A DNA stretch of 64,000 nt, taken from Trematomus loennbergii. Lineage: Eukaryota > Chordata > Actinopteri > Perciformes > Nototheniidae. Made by a program: the position numbers and the translations under genes. The stretch's first letter is position 1; every line of letters starts with the position of its first letter. Below are positions 1 through 12,345 of the stretch, in pieces. The stretch spans positions 173,501 to 237,500 of the forward strand of contig JAAOOA010000262.1 of assembly GCA_012861695.1 (NCBI GenBank), given 5' to 3'. The notes under the pieces are model-generated. The model made no database searches. It worked only from the letters and a program-made list of their open reading frames with translations, and was not told the origin of the DNA.

Positions 1-820
1 GAACACGCGTTAAAGCTGAAATATGTCATATCATTTATGAATAACTTAAAATGACTGTCCATCTGTACGCTGAAACACTGAGTTGGACGATATCTACATG
101 CATTTCTGATCAGGTTGACATTAAACAACTTCACGAAGGCCTCACTAGAAGCTTTTTCATTGTAAATGGACGTTGCAAATTATATAAAGCTTTATTTCTT
201 TTCGAATTTGTAATTATATGCAAAGATCTTTTCTCACATTTTGAACCGAGTTGTCAGAAAGATGCCAGGAGTATATGAATAATCGGCTGTCGAAGAATGC
301 TATACCTGTCAAAACGATAACTAAATCATGTCCAGAATGGGACAAAATGTTTATTTTTAATGATATTCACTTCAAAGCTACTCCTAAAAATGTAAAACAA
401 ATCTTAATTGAATCAAACTCGTCAATGTTTGTCTAATTGCAATCTTCCAATAACATTTTGTTTTATTTGATCTCCTCATTTAAGTGATTTTTACTGAATG
501 TTTTCATGTTATTTGTGTATATTGTAACCATATGTGGACAAGTTCCAGTATCTGTGGATATTGTACATGAAATTGGCTTTTAAATAGATATCCTTTGAGG
601 GTCATTTCAGATTTGATTGAGTACGTTTAAAGGGCAAAAAGTAATCCTATAAACAAACACATCATAATCACATTCACACATAAAAAGTACGACTTGGATT
701 CATTTTATAACATTCAAATTGTATTATCTGTAAATGTGCCGCATAGGTTTTCGAATTTCAATAAAGCTGGTGTGTGATAGCTACTTTGCAAATTCCTTGA
801 GGAAGATGTTATGTTGTGAC
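1..820. other. Single-copy AT-rich DNA, no supported gene
   Basis: Two short overlapping plus-strand ORFs (51-278, 75 aa; 251-436, 61 aa) occur here. Neither resembles a protein family I know, neither has a recognisable domain, and chance ORFs of this size are expected. A polyadenylation-like AATAAA lies near 760. I see no repeat structure. Confidence 0.5.
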
Positions 821-834
821 TCACCTCCTGTCAT

Positions 835-1250
835 CAGCTGCTTTAATTTGAACCTCTCATCATCACCTTCTTCCTCCCACCCTTCACTGCCATTATTTAT
901 CTGAGATTACTTATCTCCCGCCTCCACCCCCTCCCACTTCGATTGATCTCCACCCAAATGTTCCCTTATTTTATATCCCAATAATCTCTCCTATCCTCCC
1001 CCTTCTCCCATCAACTCCTCCCACTTTACATTATCACACCTGCTAACCATCCGTCTGCCTCCTCCCACTTCCTCCCACCTCCTCATCCACTTCTATCACC
1101 TCCTCTAAAATCCCATCACTTCCTCCCACCACCTCCTGTGATGTTCCACTCCTCACATCCCATCATCTTATCACCTCCAATCACTTTTTCCCACCTCCTG
1201 ATATAAGCAGATCCTTCTCATCCAAGCTTTTCCCACCTTCTCCTAAGTTC
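835..1250. repeat. Pyrimidine-rich degenerate CCTCCCAC repeat tract
   Basis: The plus strand is almost purely C and T, with the words TCCTCCCAC, CTCCCACTT and CCTCCCACC recurring irregularly (near 891, 922, 1018, 1060, 1070 and 1117). The spacing is not constant, so this is a decayed simple repeat rather than a clean minisatellite. Long polypyrimidine tracts can form triplex or H-DNA; that is inference only. Confidence 0.6.
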
Positions 1251-2467
1251 TGCTTTTTAATGTAGAGATAAACAACATTACGTTTTTAACTCGGCTGTTG
1301 AATAATCACACAATCATTACAATTGATTAGTTCCTCAAGGGCCTCGCTTTTCAGGATGTAATTCTGTCTGACAACTCCACAAAAAAGCAATACTTCATCA
1401 CAATCATTTTTCACAACAGTTAACACCCATTTAAACAGAATTTAGCCCAATATCTTGTTTATTTTGCTGATCTCTTCTTGGTTGGTGTTTTTTCCAATAC
1501 CAGGTTTGCATACTTAAAAAATGTAAAAGAAATACTCCTACCTTCCATCACCTCCCACCTGCCATCCCTGTCACTTGTCCATCTTCTTATATTCTGACTT
1601 GTGTATTGGATTATTAGTATTGTATGATCTGTAATTACTTGTGTTATTGTTACTGTTTGCTTTAAATGACCTTCCTTTTCTTTCCCCACAGCTTTACAAG
1701 CATGCATCTCTCTGTGAGTGTACAGTATTTACAGCATTCAGGTGTTATTTCCTCCCACTTGCTGCATGTTTAAGGTACCGCAGCTATATGTGGAGGTGAG
1801 ACGTGTCAGCTGTGGGTGGAGCGGTGGGCAGGTTTTTTTAGACAAAGAAAGGCATGAATCCATCTGTCAGATGGACCGCGGACGTCTCTTTTAATAGCTC
1901 CATCATCAGACACTGCCAGAAGCTCTAATTGGCAGAATGTGGGAGTTGATGGCATTAAAATGGCTGCCGTGCTGTTCACCTCCATGACCGCAGCCTGTCA
2001 GTTACATGGGAGGCTAAGTGAACGTGGACGATAGAGGCAGAGCGAGTGGGAGGGAAGAGAGACCGCTGGAATGAAGAGGTGTAGAGTTGGACACATAGAG
2101 CTTTATTTTCTGTGTTTTCTAATGGATTCTTTTCTATTATTGCTTTTAACATAGGCGGATTTAAATTAGTATTCACACTCAGCCAATAGACCAGCGAAAA
2201 AACATTCTGGCACCAATTAAGGGAGCCATTAATGATTGTGTGTGTTAATCGTTTTGTTAATTGGTTTGTTTTTTAGGTCAAATTAATTGACAATTTATAT
2301 CTCAAGTTTCCCAAGAGTCCAAAGTGATTTTAAACACAAACAAGAGTCTGAACACACTAAAGGATTACATTTACAGTAAACAGGAAGATTGAAAAAGATA
2401 GATAGAACTGCATTACTTTAATAATTACTGCATGTAATTAATATTGTGATGAAAACTGATTTTCAAT
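1251..2467. other. Unassigned DNA with a possible conserved non-coding stretch
   Basis: Two minus-strand ORFs (1459-1707 and 1976-2176) match nothing I recognise. About 1850-1990 is balanced in composition and has AT-rich homeodomain-like words such as CTAATTGG and CATTAAAATGG, which gives it the look of a conserved fish non-coding element. Nothing else is visible. Confidence 0.3.
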
Positions 2468-3329
2468 TCAAGCTTTAGGAATCCAAAGTACAACATATAA
2501 TAAGTACCCTGTATCAAGATTGATGCAAAACAAGTGACATTTGACCTTTTTACAGAGATTTAGCCAAAACCACCTCTGAGGTGATTTGGGTGAAAATGTT
2601 TTTTTTCATATCTTCTGGCCCCCCTTGGTCGATTTTGATGGTTGACACCTCTTTCTGACCGTTAGAGCCAATAGAATCGAAGGGGAGGCTCCCACACACA
2701 CTCGTTGTGAAAACAAACGGTGGGGGCTTCCCGCATGCAGGTTTGCACCAGAGTGACCTATCTCTCGCTCTGGCATTTGGAAACGAAAAAGCAGTTTTAT
2801 TGCTTATGGATTATCAGAAATCATTTCAAAGAGGACACAGACACATTGGATTAACCTATGGATTAACTGCAGCATCGTTTTTTTATCGTTTTAATGCCAT
2901 TGAAGACCAGTTTTGACCAAGGTAAGCCATGTCAGCGTTTGTAGCTACTTAGCGCCACATGTTTTGATGTACGCTTTTGTTTATAGCGTCGCAAATGTTT
3001 ATCACTGAGTGTTGAGTTGGGCACCCAGATTCTGTGTCTCCAGGAGATGCTAATCGAGGGTTTGGCTGTGCATCTAGGATAAGTAATAAGGAGTTATGAG
3101 TGAGTTTAGGTGCAGTTTAGGTTACATGTTTTAGCTCGTGGCTAATTCAGAGGCTGAGTGTTAGCATTGTGTTTTTTTTTTTTGGAAAATTAAAAAGATC
3201 AGTTAGCTGAGTTTCTCCCCGTACATGGATATAAAATTCATAGTTTTATTATATTAAGATTCCTTAGACGTTGTTTCCTGCAAATGACGCGTTTATCTGC
3301 CCGGTACCGGGGGGGCGGTGCGTAACAGG
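2468..3329 (+). mobile_element. piggyBac-like non-autonomous element, 5'-truncated copy
   Basis: This stretch is closely similar, in the same orientation, to 10997-11851, starting at the words AAGCTTTAGGAATCC and ending in GTAACAGG followed by TTAA at 3330-3333. The CCGGTACCGG palindrome near the 3' end is shared. The 5' terminal inverted repeat seen in the second copy is missing, so this copy is truncated or deleted at its left end. The ORF at 2707-2916 lies wholly inside the repeat and should not be taken as a gene. Confidence 0.75.
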
Positions 3330-3336
3330 TTAATAT

Positions 3337-3575
3337 TAATTCAAGGCTTTATTGTCATGTGCACATTAGCTACAGTGTAGATATGGCAATGAAAAACTTA
3401 AGTCGGATATAAAGAAATAAAAACGGATAAAATAGTGCAAGAAAATGTTTGAGATGTGCAAAAATGAAAATACAAATAAAACAGAAATAGTGTAAGAAGA
3501 GTGATATACAAGTAAATGGAATATGATATATAGTAAATATATGCAAGATGCAAACAGATGAATGTTTATGGATGT
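3337..3575. repeat. LINE/SINE-tail-like fragment (TTTATTGTCAT type)
   Basis: The stretch begins with TTCAAGGCTTTATTGTCATG and continues into an A-rich segment with many AATAAAA and GTGCAA words. Sequences of this form are common in fish as 3' ends of non-LTR retrotransposons in reverse orientation. It abuts the TTAA of the piggyBac-like element. Clade assignment is not possible by eye. Confidence 0.4.
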
Positions 3576-4095
3576 TCTTTACAGAGTTTTCATTGTACTG
3601 TGGGTCGCTGAGTAATTGTTAAGCTAGTTATGCTAGTCACACTTAAATAGTAAGGTTTGCCCAATTTGCTTGTTTTCTAACTGCCAGTAGAAAGAAGTTC
3701 ACATTATTTATAGATGCATAGATGCACTGATTTACGTCACCATCACGTCTGAATCCTCTAATGGGAGAGATCCAATTCACACTGATTTGTTTTAGGCCAT
3801 ATTTTCACTCTAAATGTTTGTGATCCAAAACCTTTTTATGCCTTGCATAAATTAATTAAGTTAAAATGAAATAATCGAGATATAATTCTGCCTTCAAATG
3901 TTTATTTAATAAGTAAATGTCTAATCAAAGATAAGTTTAACCAGTAAGAAAACATTTCTTTTTCTGGACAGTGTGTATTTGCATTGAAATGTTAAATGGT
4001 ACGGAAATGTACTGAAACCAAATTTGCATTCAAAAACAATTGTGAAAAAACAAGATGATTTTAGAGCTAAATATGGACTCTACAGTGGGTTACAA
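3576..4095. other. Unassigned AT-rich DNA
   Basis: I see no ORF of note, no repeat and no RNA gene here. Confidence 0.5.
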
Positions 4096-4098
4096 TAA

Positions 4099-4868
4099 AG
4101 CCCCGGCCACACGAGGACGATAACGGTCGTATCTGCTACAGTTCTCTATCAGATAGACGGTTCGGCCACACGAGGCCGACATGGAAACGCAGAAAACGAT
4201 AGCGATAACGGGTCCCAAGGTGGGTAGATCTGCGGACGAAACGCTCTGGGGGGCAAATGGCTCTGTGTTTACGCCTATACGATCATGTCCTGATAACGTT
4301 GAAGCAATAGCCCCGCCTCTCCCCGCCTCTCCTGCTCAGAGATCAGCTGCTGGGCTGTCAGGAGAGGGGGAGGAAAAGAGAGGCTCCGTTTTTTATTCTT
4401 ATATTATTATATAGAGTCGTTATCAATTTGTTTTAAAGCTCAACAAATAACAAAGAAGACCTTTGACCGGCACTTTTCTAATTTTGTCCGGAAGATTTAA
4501 ACTTTAACGGACATGTTGACCGGCGAAACAAATCTAACTGAAACTCTGCCGCACGGTCCCCTCGTCCCTTGGAAGAGGCGGAGAGGTGGGTGTTTTTCAT
4601 CTGCTGGTGGACTAACCGGAGAGAATACAGCAGGAGCAAACGCAAACGCTTCCCTCCATGGCAACCATGGCGGGAGTCTTCTTCGCTGGTTTTGTGGCAG
4701 GAGTACAGCGCCACTTACAGGATCGGCATATGTACTACAGCGTCTCCAGCGCTTTCGAGCGGTCTCATGTGAACGGACACGTTTCTGGTGCCTGTTGCGT
4801 GTGGACGGAAGACTTTTTTGATAACGATTGCGGTCCGTTTGCGTTATCGTCCTCGTGTGGCTCCAGCC
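4099..4868. mobile_element. PIF/Harbinger-type MITE with TAA target-site duplication
   Basis: The ends are inverted repeats that share CCACACGAGGACGATAACG, at about 4107-4125 and, as the complement, about 4841-4861. Element ends AGCC and GGCT are flanked on both sides by TAA (4096-4098 and 4869-4871), the 3-bp TWA-type duplication typical of PIF/Harbinger. The left arm repeats the GGCCACACGAGG motif near 4163. At 770 bp it is too short for a transposase plus Myb-like gene pair. The small ORFs inside (4181-4414, 4497-4931, 4513-4821, 4658-4885) overlap one another on both strands and are artefacts of a GC-rich MITE. Confidence 0.8.
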
Positions 4869-4871
4869 TAA

Positions 4872-5275
4872 GATCAGTTTATTAAGTCCATGTGAGGTCA
4901 TTTTCTGCAAATTAGCCCATTGTCCAGTCACTTAGCTAGGGTAGGTCCTGGTAGGAGCTATGCTGGATTGTTGGATCTACACTCATGGTTCCTAGAGGAT
5001 GCATCGTCATGTTTTGGTGACCCTTGACCTTTGATGAAGCATCCCTTTCAAAATCTTACCCTATAAAGAAGCCCTATTCACTCCCTTTCCTATAGTGTGT
5101 TATACAGGTTTTTGTGCATGTGAATGGTCTGCTAAGGCTAAAATCCCTGTGAACATGAGCTTCATTCAGTAGACCTGTTTAACACTTCAAATTCCTGGAT
5201 GAACAGTTATGATATTTAAGAGTTTCATTATGCTGTTCTGTAAGAATCTGCAGCCTCCAGGGGGCCCGAGCAGAA
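4872..5275. other. Unassigned DNA
   Basis: I recognise no gene or repeat here. Confidence 0.4.
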
Positions 5276-5640
5276 TCACACTACAAAAACTGAAATTCTT
5301 GCCAAGTATATGTGTCTAATATCTAGTCAGAATATGTCTTTACCCCTGATATAAGACATCATAACTTATTTATTAGAAAATCACCACTGACATCAGAAAA
5401 CTGAACAGCATTTCCTGATTCTGGTCAAATAAAGTTCAAAATAAGTTTCCCAGCTAATAAAAGATCGGATTTATCTAAATATCCCTTCTTATTTCAAGAA
5501 ATCTCACCAAGCAAATGTTCAGATTGTTGTACTTATTTCAAGTGAAAACACCTTGTTTTCATTATTGTTTAACTTGTTTTTGGAGCAGCAGTTTGTTCCA
5601 GTGCCCCCACTTCTCCTGCACTGTACATCAGTCACAGTTA
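5276..5640. repeat. Dispersed teleost repeat of unclear class
   Basis: The segment starts with ACTACAAAAACTGAAATTC and has the words TTATTTCAAGAAATCTCACC and TTATTTCAAGTGAAAACACC before ending near CTTGTTTTTGGAGCAGCAG. This phrase pattern belongs to an abundant fish DNA-transposon-derived repeat. The termini are only weakly inverted, so I leave the superfamily open. Confidence 0.4.
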
Positions 5641-8600
5641 AAAGCTGGTAAATCATAATGAATGGAGAAATCCAGCTGTACAATGGTATGCAGTTTTCCA
5701 ACAGAGTCGCCACTGTTCTCCCCGGGCAGATACCCCTGAACCTCCCATGAGACACTTCCCTTAGAGAGTGAGTCTCGCTCTCCGATTGGCAGGAAACCAG
5801 AAGCGCCTGAAGGCATCACTCTGACCTCTGCGACTGCACATCAGATCTGCGTGGACATGGAACCAAAGTGTGTCTAATTGCACTAAAGGAGGAAATCTGA
5901 CGAGCATTTCTGCGGCTAATGGTGGCCGGTGACTGATGCTGGCTTCACTCAGACGGCCACTTCCTGTTTGCAATCGGATTAAGAGCAGACGCGAGCTGGA
6001 TGGATGGAGACTCGCATCGTATCTGATTCCTGCTGCTGAGGAGAGATATATGATATTCACTTTATGGTTTTCACATGACTTTAATAATGACATTTGGTCG
6101 CAGTCAAATGGAAACCATATCTATTTAGGTTGACCATCATGAGATTTAGAGGTTATTAAATAAAACAGCAGGTCGTGGAACCCACCTTTTAAACCACCCT
6201 CACCCCCGAGGCTCATCATTAATATCCCTTTATTTTCAATTGCAGGATTTTATTAAGATTGACAAACATATTTATGAAGCAAAGAAGAGCTGGATAACTA
6301 GTTTGTTTGTGGCCTGTTTAATTTAAATCAGAATCTGTATTTCTTTTGCCCTGGTGTTAAGCAGTATGTACATTGTTACTCTACCTATTTTTCTATAAAG
6401 TGAAGATTTGTTTACCTACTTTTGAGACATGCTCTGATAGAATAACTGTATGCTGTTGAAAAAACCCAATAAACAGATCTGAATCTGTAAGGTTTACCGA
6501 CAACAAGTTTAGAGAAGTGATATTTCCATGACAGGTCGAGAGGAACAATAGTATAAACTCTCTCTACAGTAAGTCTAAAGTAAACACAATGAAGAACAAG
6601 ACAAGATATTTAATTAAAACTGAAAATCAATTAATGTAGCATACAGTAAAATAAATATTATATAAATGGATCAATCAAACGCTAAATGTGAAAAGTTATA
6701 GTATTAATTATAACAAAATCCATAGATGTTTCAATGTGTTTAATCAAAAGGGCTTTTAGAGCAACAAAGGTGTCTTCTCATTTACATTAAAGCTTTTTAT
6801 TTGCTGCTTAATTAACTGGCATAATCAATTCTCCTCATTAATTTAGCATTTACAAAAGATATCGAGGAAGTTAAGTATTATCAGGCGTGAACAAACATAT
6901 CATTGTCAGTGTTTACCATGTATTTAGAATGATATCTTGTATATTGTGTGTTTCATGTGACGAGTGTGTATGTCAATAGTTGTGATACTCAAGTAATGTG
7001 TATGATTAAAGTCTAAATTGTGTAAATGTATGTAAAACACACAAGATTGCTTTTGATGCTGACTGCATAAAAATGCGTCCTTATTTACATGTAGAGCCTT
7101 TTTGTTTTTGATGCTCAAATTGGTACGAATCAATCATTTCCTCGATAATTTAGCAGCCTATAAATCACACAAGATACCAACAAATAGAAGTTTTAATTAT
7201 GACTATTATTTTATTTTACCTTTATTTAACTAGGATAGGCCTCATAAGCATGCACAAGTGTCAGTGACAAAGAGCACTATATTTTGATTTATTTCAGTTT
7301 TTATTTGAAGGTGTGTACCCGCTCCTGTAATCATGCACGCCATCATCCATCCTGAGCGTGGCTGTCGGCCAATCAGAGCAGAGTTCGGGGCAGGTGAGAG
7401 GATGTAGTTCATGTCGCTGGCTCTCCGTCACTCTGACAAACATGTGCTCCAATTAGAAAAGCCATTAATTTCAATTTCAGCTGCGACTTCGCCTCACGTC
7501 TGTTCCTGCTGCTGCACGACGGCTGACTTTGTTCATTTTGTGGTTGGCCGGGTTTGAGTAATAGAGGTCTTGCATTCAATCTACAAGGATTTTTTGTAAA
7601 AATAGCATTACTATTCAGGAGCTGTTAAGCCTGCAGAAGAGCGGTGTGTCAGCAGTCAGGATGTGAAGAGGGAGCTCTGCTTCTTTAACGTCCTTTTAGC
7701 TTCAACCTTTGCTACAGTCCACCATTAGCAGCTTTTAACGGCTGCTAAACACTGCTTAACTGATGGGGCCGCACATTCTGAATAACAGCAGCTAAATGAT
7801 AATGTTTGGTATAATTACCTGACAATACAGCCGAAATCAAACCCATTTGGGATGTTGTGATGTTCCACAGCATGCTAACCCTAACCTTAGCATTTTGCCA
7901 GATTTAAGTGTTGACTGAGTGATTTATAAAACTTAAATGTTATTTCCAAATGAAAAGTCCTTCTTAGAGAAATGTTTGGCTATTTCTACCCCATGTGTGA
8001 AATTAAAGGCATACATTATGTGCATTACTTTGTGCCTCCTTGCTTGTGTTTAATAAAACAAATACTTTCAATTTGGGGGGAATTCTGCCGCATTTTACCC
8101 GATGTATTCTGACACTGCACCATAATGACCTGAGCTGACATGTCTGTAAATTGAGATGACATGAACAATATATTAGAGCCCCTCTGACCCTGTGAGGACC
8201 TTCATTTTCAAACCATCAAACTAAAGGCTTATCCTGCATTGTGAGGACATTTCTGCATTGTGCAGACATTTCTGTATTATGAGGAATGTGCGTAGTTCGA
8301 GGACAGTTTATTCTGCATTGTGAGTTTTTAGAAACTCAAGTTGGATGATTTATAAACTACTCGTGACATTGTCAAGTCTTTGTGGTAAATTCCTATTTAT
8401 TGCTTTCAATTGATTGGGTTGGTCTGAACAATTACATTTGAACCGTGGAAATTATCAGAGAAAATGTGACCTGGTCACCGACCCTGTGCAAAAGTTCACT
8501 AACAAAGACATGAAAACATAAATGAGACTGAATTCAAATGACAGTTTCACTTATTATGATGTGCACTAAAAGCTTGCCTGTGGGCTTATGATAGAGGAAC

Positions 8601-9300
8601 GAGGAGAAAGTATCAGAGATATATAAAATATATATATATATATCGGAGAGTGCAGTCGTCCTCCTACGTTGTTTCCATAAGTGAAAAGTAATGCATGCAT
8701 CGGCCCCGTGATTTGGAGCCGCTCCAAAGTGTAATGGGTTCATCCTTGGCCTGTGCTTCACCATTTAACCAAGTTTTAGAAAATCTGAAGTTTTTGATGT
8801 AATCTTTCTGACAGGACAAAATGACGGCTTTTAAAAGAGTTATGGCTGCTTTATTCTGTAAGGAGCTGTGTGGATGTGAAGTTTACTAACTGTCAGTATA
8901 CAAGTCTCTTGCCATTGTGATGAATGTTACTTAAAAATAACATGAATTCACAAAGTAACCAAAAATGGGTATCCCCAGAATAATAGAAAGGAAAAAAGAC
9001 TCCTTTTGTCTGTCAGTGTTTTAGTTTTCCTTTTGTAATCATTTCTCTTTTTTTCACATTTTCTCTACTTTCTTTCCATTAATATTGAATAGAAATAGTA
9101 GAATCAAAGATAAAGATGACTTTTCAGGTACATAGCAAAACATTAAGACCAGATTTGAATGTGGTTCAATCAGAATATAATCTAAGTCACATATGGCCAA
9201 AAGACAATTCATATTTGGGCTGCATTTAGCCTTTAAACAGCTGTACTCTCTATTTTTTGTTAATGGTTTTAAGTTTATTTCTAAGGGGCAAATCAATGAA
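5641..9300. other. Mostly single-copy DNA, no supported gene
   Basis: ORFs of 60-110 aa (for example 5761-6093 minus, 5936-6133 plus, 9054-9296 minus) have no recognisable domain. An AT-rich patch around 6780-6870 with CTTAATTAACTGG and CATTAATTTAGC, and 7440-7500 with CCAATTAG and CCATTAATTTC, look like homeodomain-site clusters and are candidate conserved elements. An (AT)n run of about 30 bp lies at 8615-8645. Confidence 0.35.
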
Positions 9301-9323
9301 GAAAATAAAGAATAAGGCCTAGA

Positions 9324-9342
9324 TTAGGGTTAGGGTTAGGTT
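9324..9342 (+). repeat. Short interstitial telomere-like TTAGGG run
   Basis: About three consecutive TTAGGG units occur in a row. A two-unit version lies near 49806. Runs this short are common and do not imply a telomere fusion. Confidence 0.6.
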
Positions 9343-9345
9343 CGG

Positions 9346-10284
9346 ATTTAGGGGACTAGAGAATGCTTCAGTCAATGAGGGGTTCTCGCATTTCTAGACC
9401 AACAAATATGTGTTTAAGTTTTGTTTTGTTGGTACAATCACCTGCTTTCATCTCTGACCAGAAGCGGAAATGTATTTTCTCTTTATGGATGTCTCACGTC
9501 TTTACAAAGACACAATCATCATTGACAAAAAAGAAGTTGCACGGCAATCAAAACCTTTTGGACGCTCAATCACTCGCTCTTATTTCGCCCTCGTTTGACG
9601 GCGCTGCGCTCAGTAAACAAATGTGCGCTGCTGAAATCTGCCTTCTGTCTTGAATGCAGTGGAGCAGTAATGATAACCCTGAGCAGCAGACGGTCCTAAT
9701 CACAGAGCGTTTGGCTGCAGTTCAGGTCAGAGGCCATGCAGCGTATTACAGTCATTGTTCTCCCAACGATACCACCAACCTCCTGAGGATCCACCTAACT
9801 GAACTTGAAAGTAGGAAACTTGCGGGTGGACTTTTGTCTCCCCAGAGTTGGAGTTAATGGGAAAAGGAAACAGAACTTTTCCCTGAAGTTGAACTTGGAG
9901 CTGCTCGCTGCTGTCTGCGTTCCACACCACGGAGCCTTTTCTTTCCTCGTTCATTTTGTTTTCTTCAGAGGTTTGGATCCCCGGCTGCCTCGTCGTACCT
10001 CGCCACCCCCGGAGAGCAATCCGGGCCTCGGCCTTATCTTTTGGAGGCACATTTTCTCGGGGGAAATCTCCCTGCCTCCACCTTGGCTCTGCACTTAAGT
10101 GATGAACAAGTGAAACATGGCCGCTCTTTGTCTGCCCCCGCTAATCAGCGAGCAGAGCGCTGCTGCCATCCGGCCTGAACGCTCCACCTGCATCACTGAC
10201 ACCACCTCTCCATCCATCTCCTCTTCTCCTCACTTCAACCCCACATTAAAGGTACAACTTTAAAAGTGCTCTGTTAAAAGCGAT
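9346..10284. other. Unassigned DNA with small ORFs
   Basis: ORFs at 9363-9653, 9654-9857, 9805-10098 and, on the minus strand, 9727-10050 overlap one another and show no family signature. 10090-10260 is relatively GC-rich single-copy sequence. I do not call a gene. Confidence 0.35.
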
Positions 10285-10509
10285 AATGAATAAATACTCC
10301 TGCATTCAGCACTTTTGCTTAAAGATGCACCCTCAAGTACCTGACGTCAAAGAACTCTTTGTAAAAAACTCAAGTCTTGGCGATTTGTCCATTAGTTTAA
10401 GAAAAGTAGGAAAGATTGACTTTATCTCCAAACCAATTCTAGTTATAAGAGTAAGTGAAAACTAAGTTAGTAAATTATATGTACTGTTAAATTATGTAGG
10501 AACCAATGT
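10285..10509. repeat. 225-bp tandem duplication, unit 1 (keeps the empty insertion site)
   Basis: The unit begins AATGAATAAATACTCCTGC and is followed directly by a second, slightly diverged unit from 10510. Near its end it has TACTGTTAAATTATGTAGG, the uninterrupted counterpart of the site into which the 10737-11851 element inserted in unit 2. Confidence 0.85.
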
Positions 10510-10736
10510 AATGAATAAATACTCTTGCATTCAGCCCTTTTGCTTAAAGATGCATCCTCAAGTAACTGACGTCAAAGAACTCTTTGTAAAAAAAAAAGTT
10601 TAGTTTATCCGTAAAACTCAAGTCTTGGCGATTTTTCCTTCAGTTCAGAAAAGTAGGAAATATTGACTTTTATCTCCAAACCAATTCTAGTTCTAAGAAT
10701 ATCTGAAAATAAGTTAGCAATTATATTTACTGTTAA
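10510..10736. repeat. 225-bp tandem duplication, unit 2 (interrupted)
   Basis: This is the second unit, starting AATGAATAAATACTCTTGC. It runs to the TTAA at 10733-10736, is split by the inserted element, and resumes after the right TTAA at 11852-11855 with GTGATGTAGGAACCAATG. It also carries a small insertion near 10590 relative to unit 1. Confidence 0.85.
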
Positions 10737-11851
10737 CCTGTTAAGCCCTGAGCCTGTTTTTCAGGTCTCAGGCTCGAAAATGCCATTCCCAGAACAAATG
10801 ACCATATCTTCCCTTCTAAAAGGGTTAAATTAATAATCTTTTTCTAGAAGTAGAAAGTCAAAATAAATATAGATGTGTTTTATTTTAAAGAAAATTCAGA
10901 TTTTACATAGTAAAAAACTGTAAATTATAGTGTCCGTCCAAAAATTATTTTTTACTTATAGTAAAAACCACCCTTGGATGATGGGTTAGTAGACTAAAAG
11001 CTTTAGGAATCCAAAGTACAACATATAATAAGTACCCTGTATCAAGATTGATGCAAAACAAGTGACATTTGACCTTTTTAGAGAGATTTAAAAAGAAACC
11101 ACTTCTGAGGTCATTTGGGTGGATTTTCCATATCTCTGGCCCCCCTTGCTCGATTTTGATGGTTGACACCTCTTTCTGACCGTTAGAGCCAATAGAATTG
11201 AAGGGGGAGTCCCCACACACACACTCATTGTGAAGAGAAAGGTGGGGGCTTCACGCATGTAATTTTCCATCAGAGTGAACCTATCTCTAGCTTTGACATC
11301 TGGAAACGGAAAAGCAGTTTTAATGCTTATGGATTATCAGAAATCATTTCAAAGGGACACAGACACATTGGATTAACCTATGGATTAACTTCAGCAGCGT
11401 TTTTATCGTTTTAATGCCATTGAAGACCACTTTGGAGAGACTACAGAGCCAAGGTAAAAATGTTAGCATTTTTAGCTACCTAGCGTCACCTGTTTTGATG
11501 TCCGTTTTTGCTTATAATTCAGTGATAATGTCGGTGTCAATCGATTCTGTGTCACCTGACGATGTGAATCGATGTGTTGGATGTGGTGAAAAGATAAATA
11601 ATAAGGTTTTGTGAGTGATTTGCGGTGCAGTAAGGTGTTAGCATTTTCCGCTCGTTGCTAATTCAGAGGCTCAGTGTTAGCATTGTGGGTTTCTTTTTTT
11701 TTTTTTTTTTTAAATGATCAGTTAGATGAGTTTCTTCCTGTTACATGGATATAAAACATTCATAGTTTATTAAATGAACATGCCCTCAGACACTGTTTCC
11801 TGCAAGATGTTGCGGCAATGCCCGGTACCGGGGTCTCTCGGGCTTAACAGG
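10737..11851 (+). mobile_element. Complete TTAA-flanked piggyBac-like non-autonomous element
   Basis: The terminal inverted repeats are CCTGTTAAGCCC (10737-10748) and its complement GGGCTTAACAGG (11840-11851), flanked by TTAA at 10733-10736 and 11852-11855. TTAA duplication and a C-rich start fit the piggyBac group; Kolobok also uses TTAA but its ends usually begin with A/G-G. At 1115 bp there is no transposase ORF; the ORFs inside (10945-11220, 11088-11270, 11414-11614) show no DDD transposase signature. The 3' three quarters matches 2468-3329 and, inverted and more diverged, 23074-23560. The insertion is confirmed by the intact site in the neighbouring tandem unit. Confidence 0.85.
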
Positions 11852-11875
11852 TTAAGTGATGTAGGAACCAATGTA

Positions 11876-12235
11876 ACAGGTGCGATGATGCGTAGACTTC
11901 CAACAGTTCTCATTACAATGAGCTCTCCATTAATATCATAACTGCTGAAAGTCCACCTGTTTACAATAAAGCTTGGCCAAAGAACCCAAAAACAAAAAAC
12001 ATAACTTGATGATGTATGTTTGTATGCCGACTCTGAAGTTAGCAAGGGCTCCCTCGATGAAAGTCAATGGTAGTTTGGATTACGGTACATTTCAGAAAAT
12101 AAGCTCTGTAACATTCAGACATCTAACCAAAAACACGTTCAAATAAACCATTGATCAGCATTGATTTCCAAGTTGTAGGACTCATTCCTGCACCTCTCTA
12201 TTGAAACTAATGCACCAGCACTTAAATATGTTTGG
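11876..12235. other. Unassigned DNA
   Basis: A minus-strand ORF (11770-12045) overlaps the end of the upstream element and has no recognisable domain. Nothing else is seen. Confidence 0.4.
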
Positions 12236-12345
12236 CGTATTATATACCTGCATGTTTGTGGTGTTTGTATCTTCTTGGTTTGTTGTACATATTGTAAGAT
12301 GCTTTGGATGAAAGTCAAATGAAATGTAATATCAATCATATTCTT
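12236..12345 (+). repeat. L2-like LINE tail fragment
   Basis: It contains GTTTGTATCTTCTTGG followed by ATGCTTTGGATGAAAGTC and AAATGAAATGTAAT. This is the same tail pattern as at 59690-59795 and 26680-26775. It is a decayed 3' fragment with no coding part recognisable upstream. Confidence 0.5.

Noticed and set aside
4497..4931. 144-aa minus-strand ORF and overlapping plus-strand ORFs
   Set aside because: All lie in or across a Harbinger MITE whose ends and TAA duplication are clear.
9324..9342. Ancient telomere fusion from TTAGGG units
   Set aside because: Only about three units; short runs like this are common by chance or by repair.
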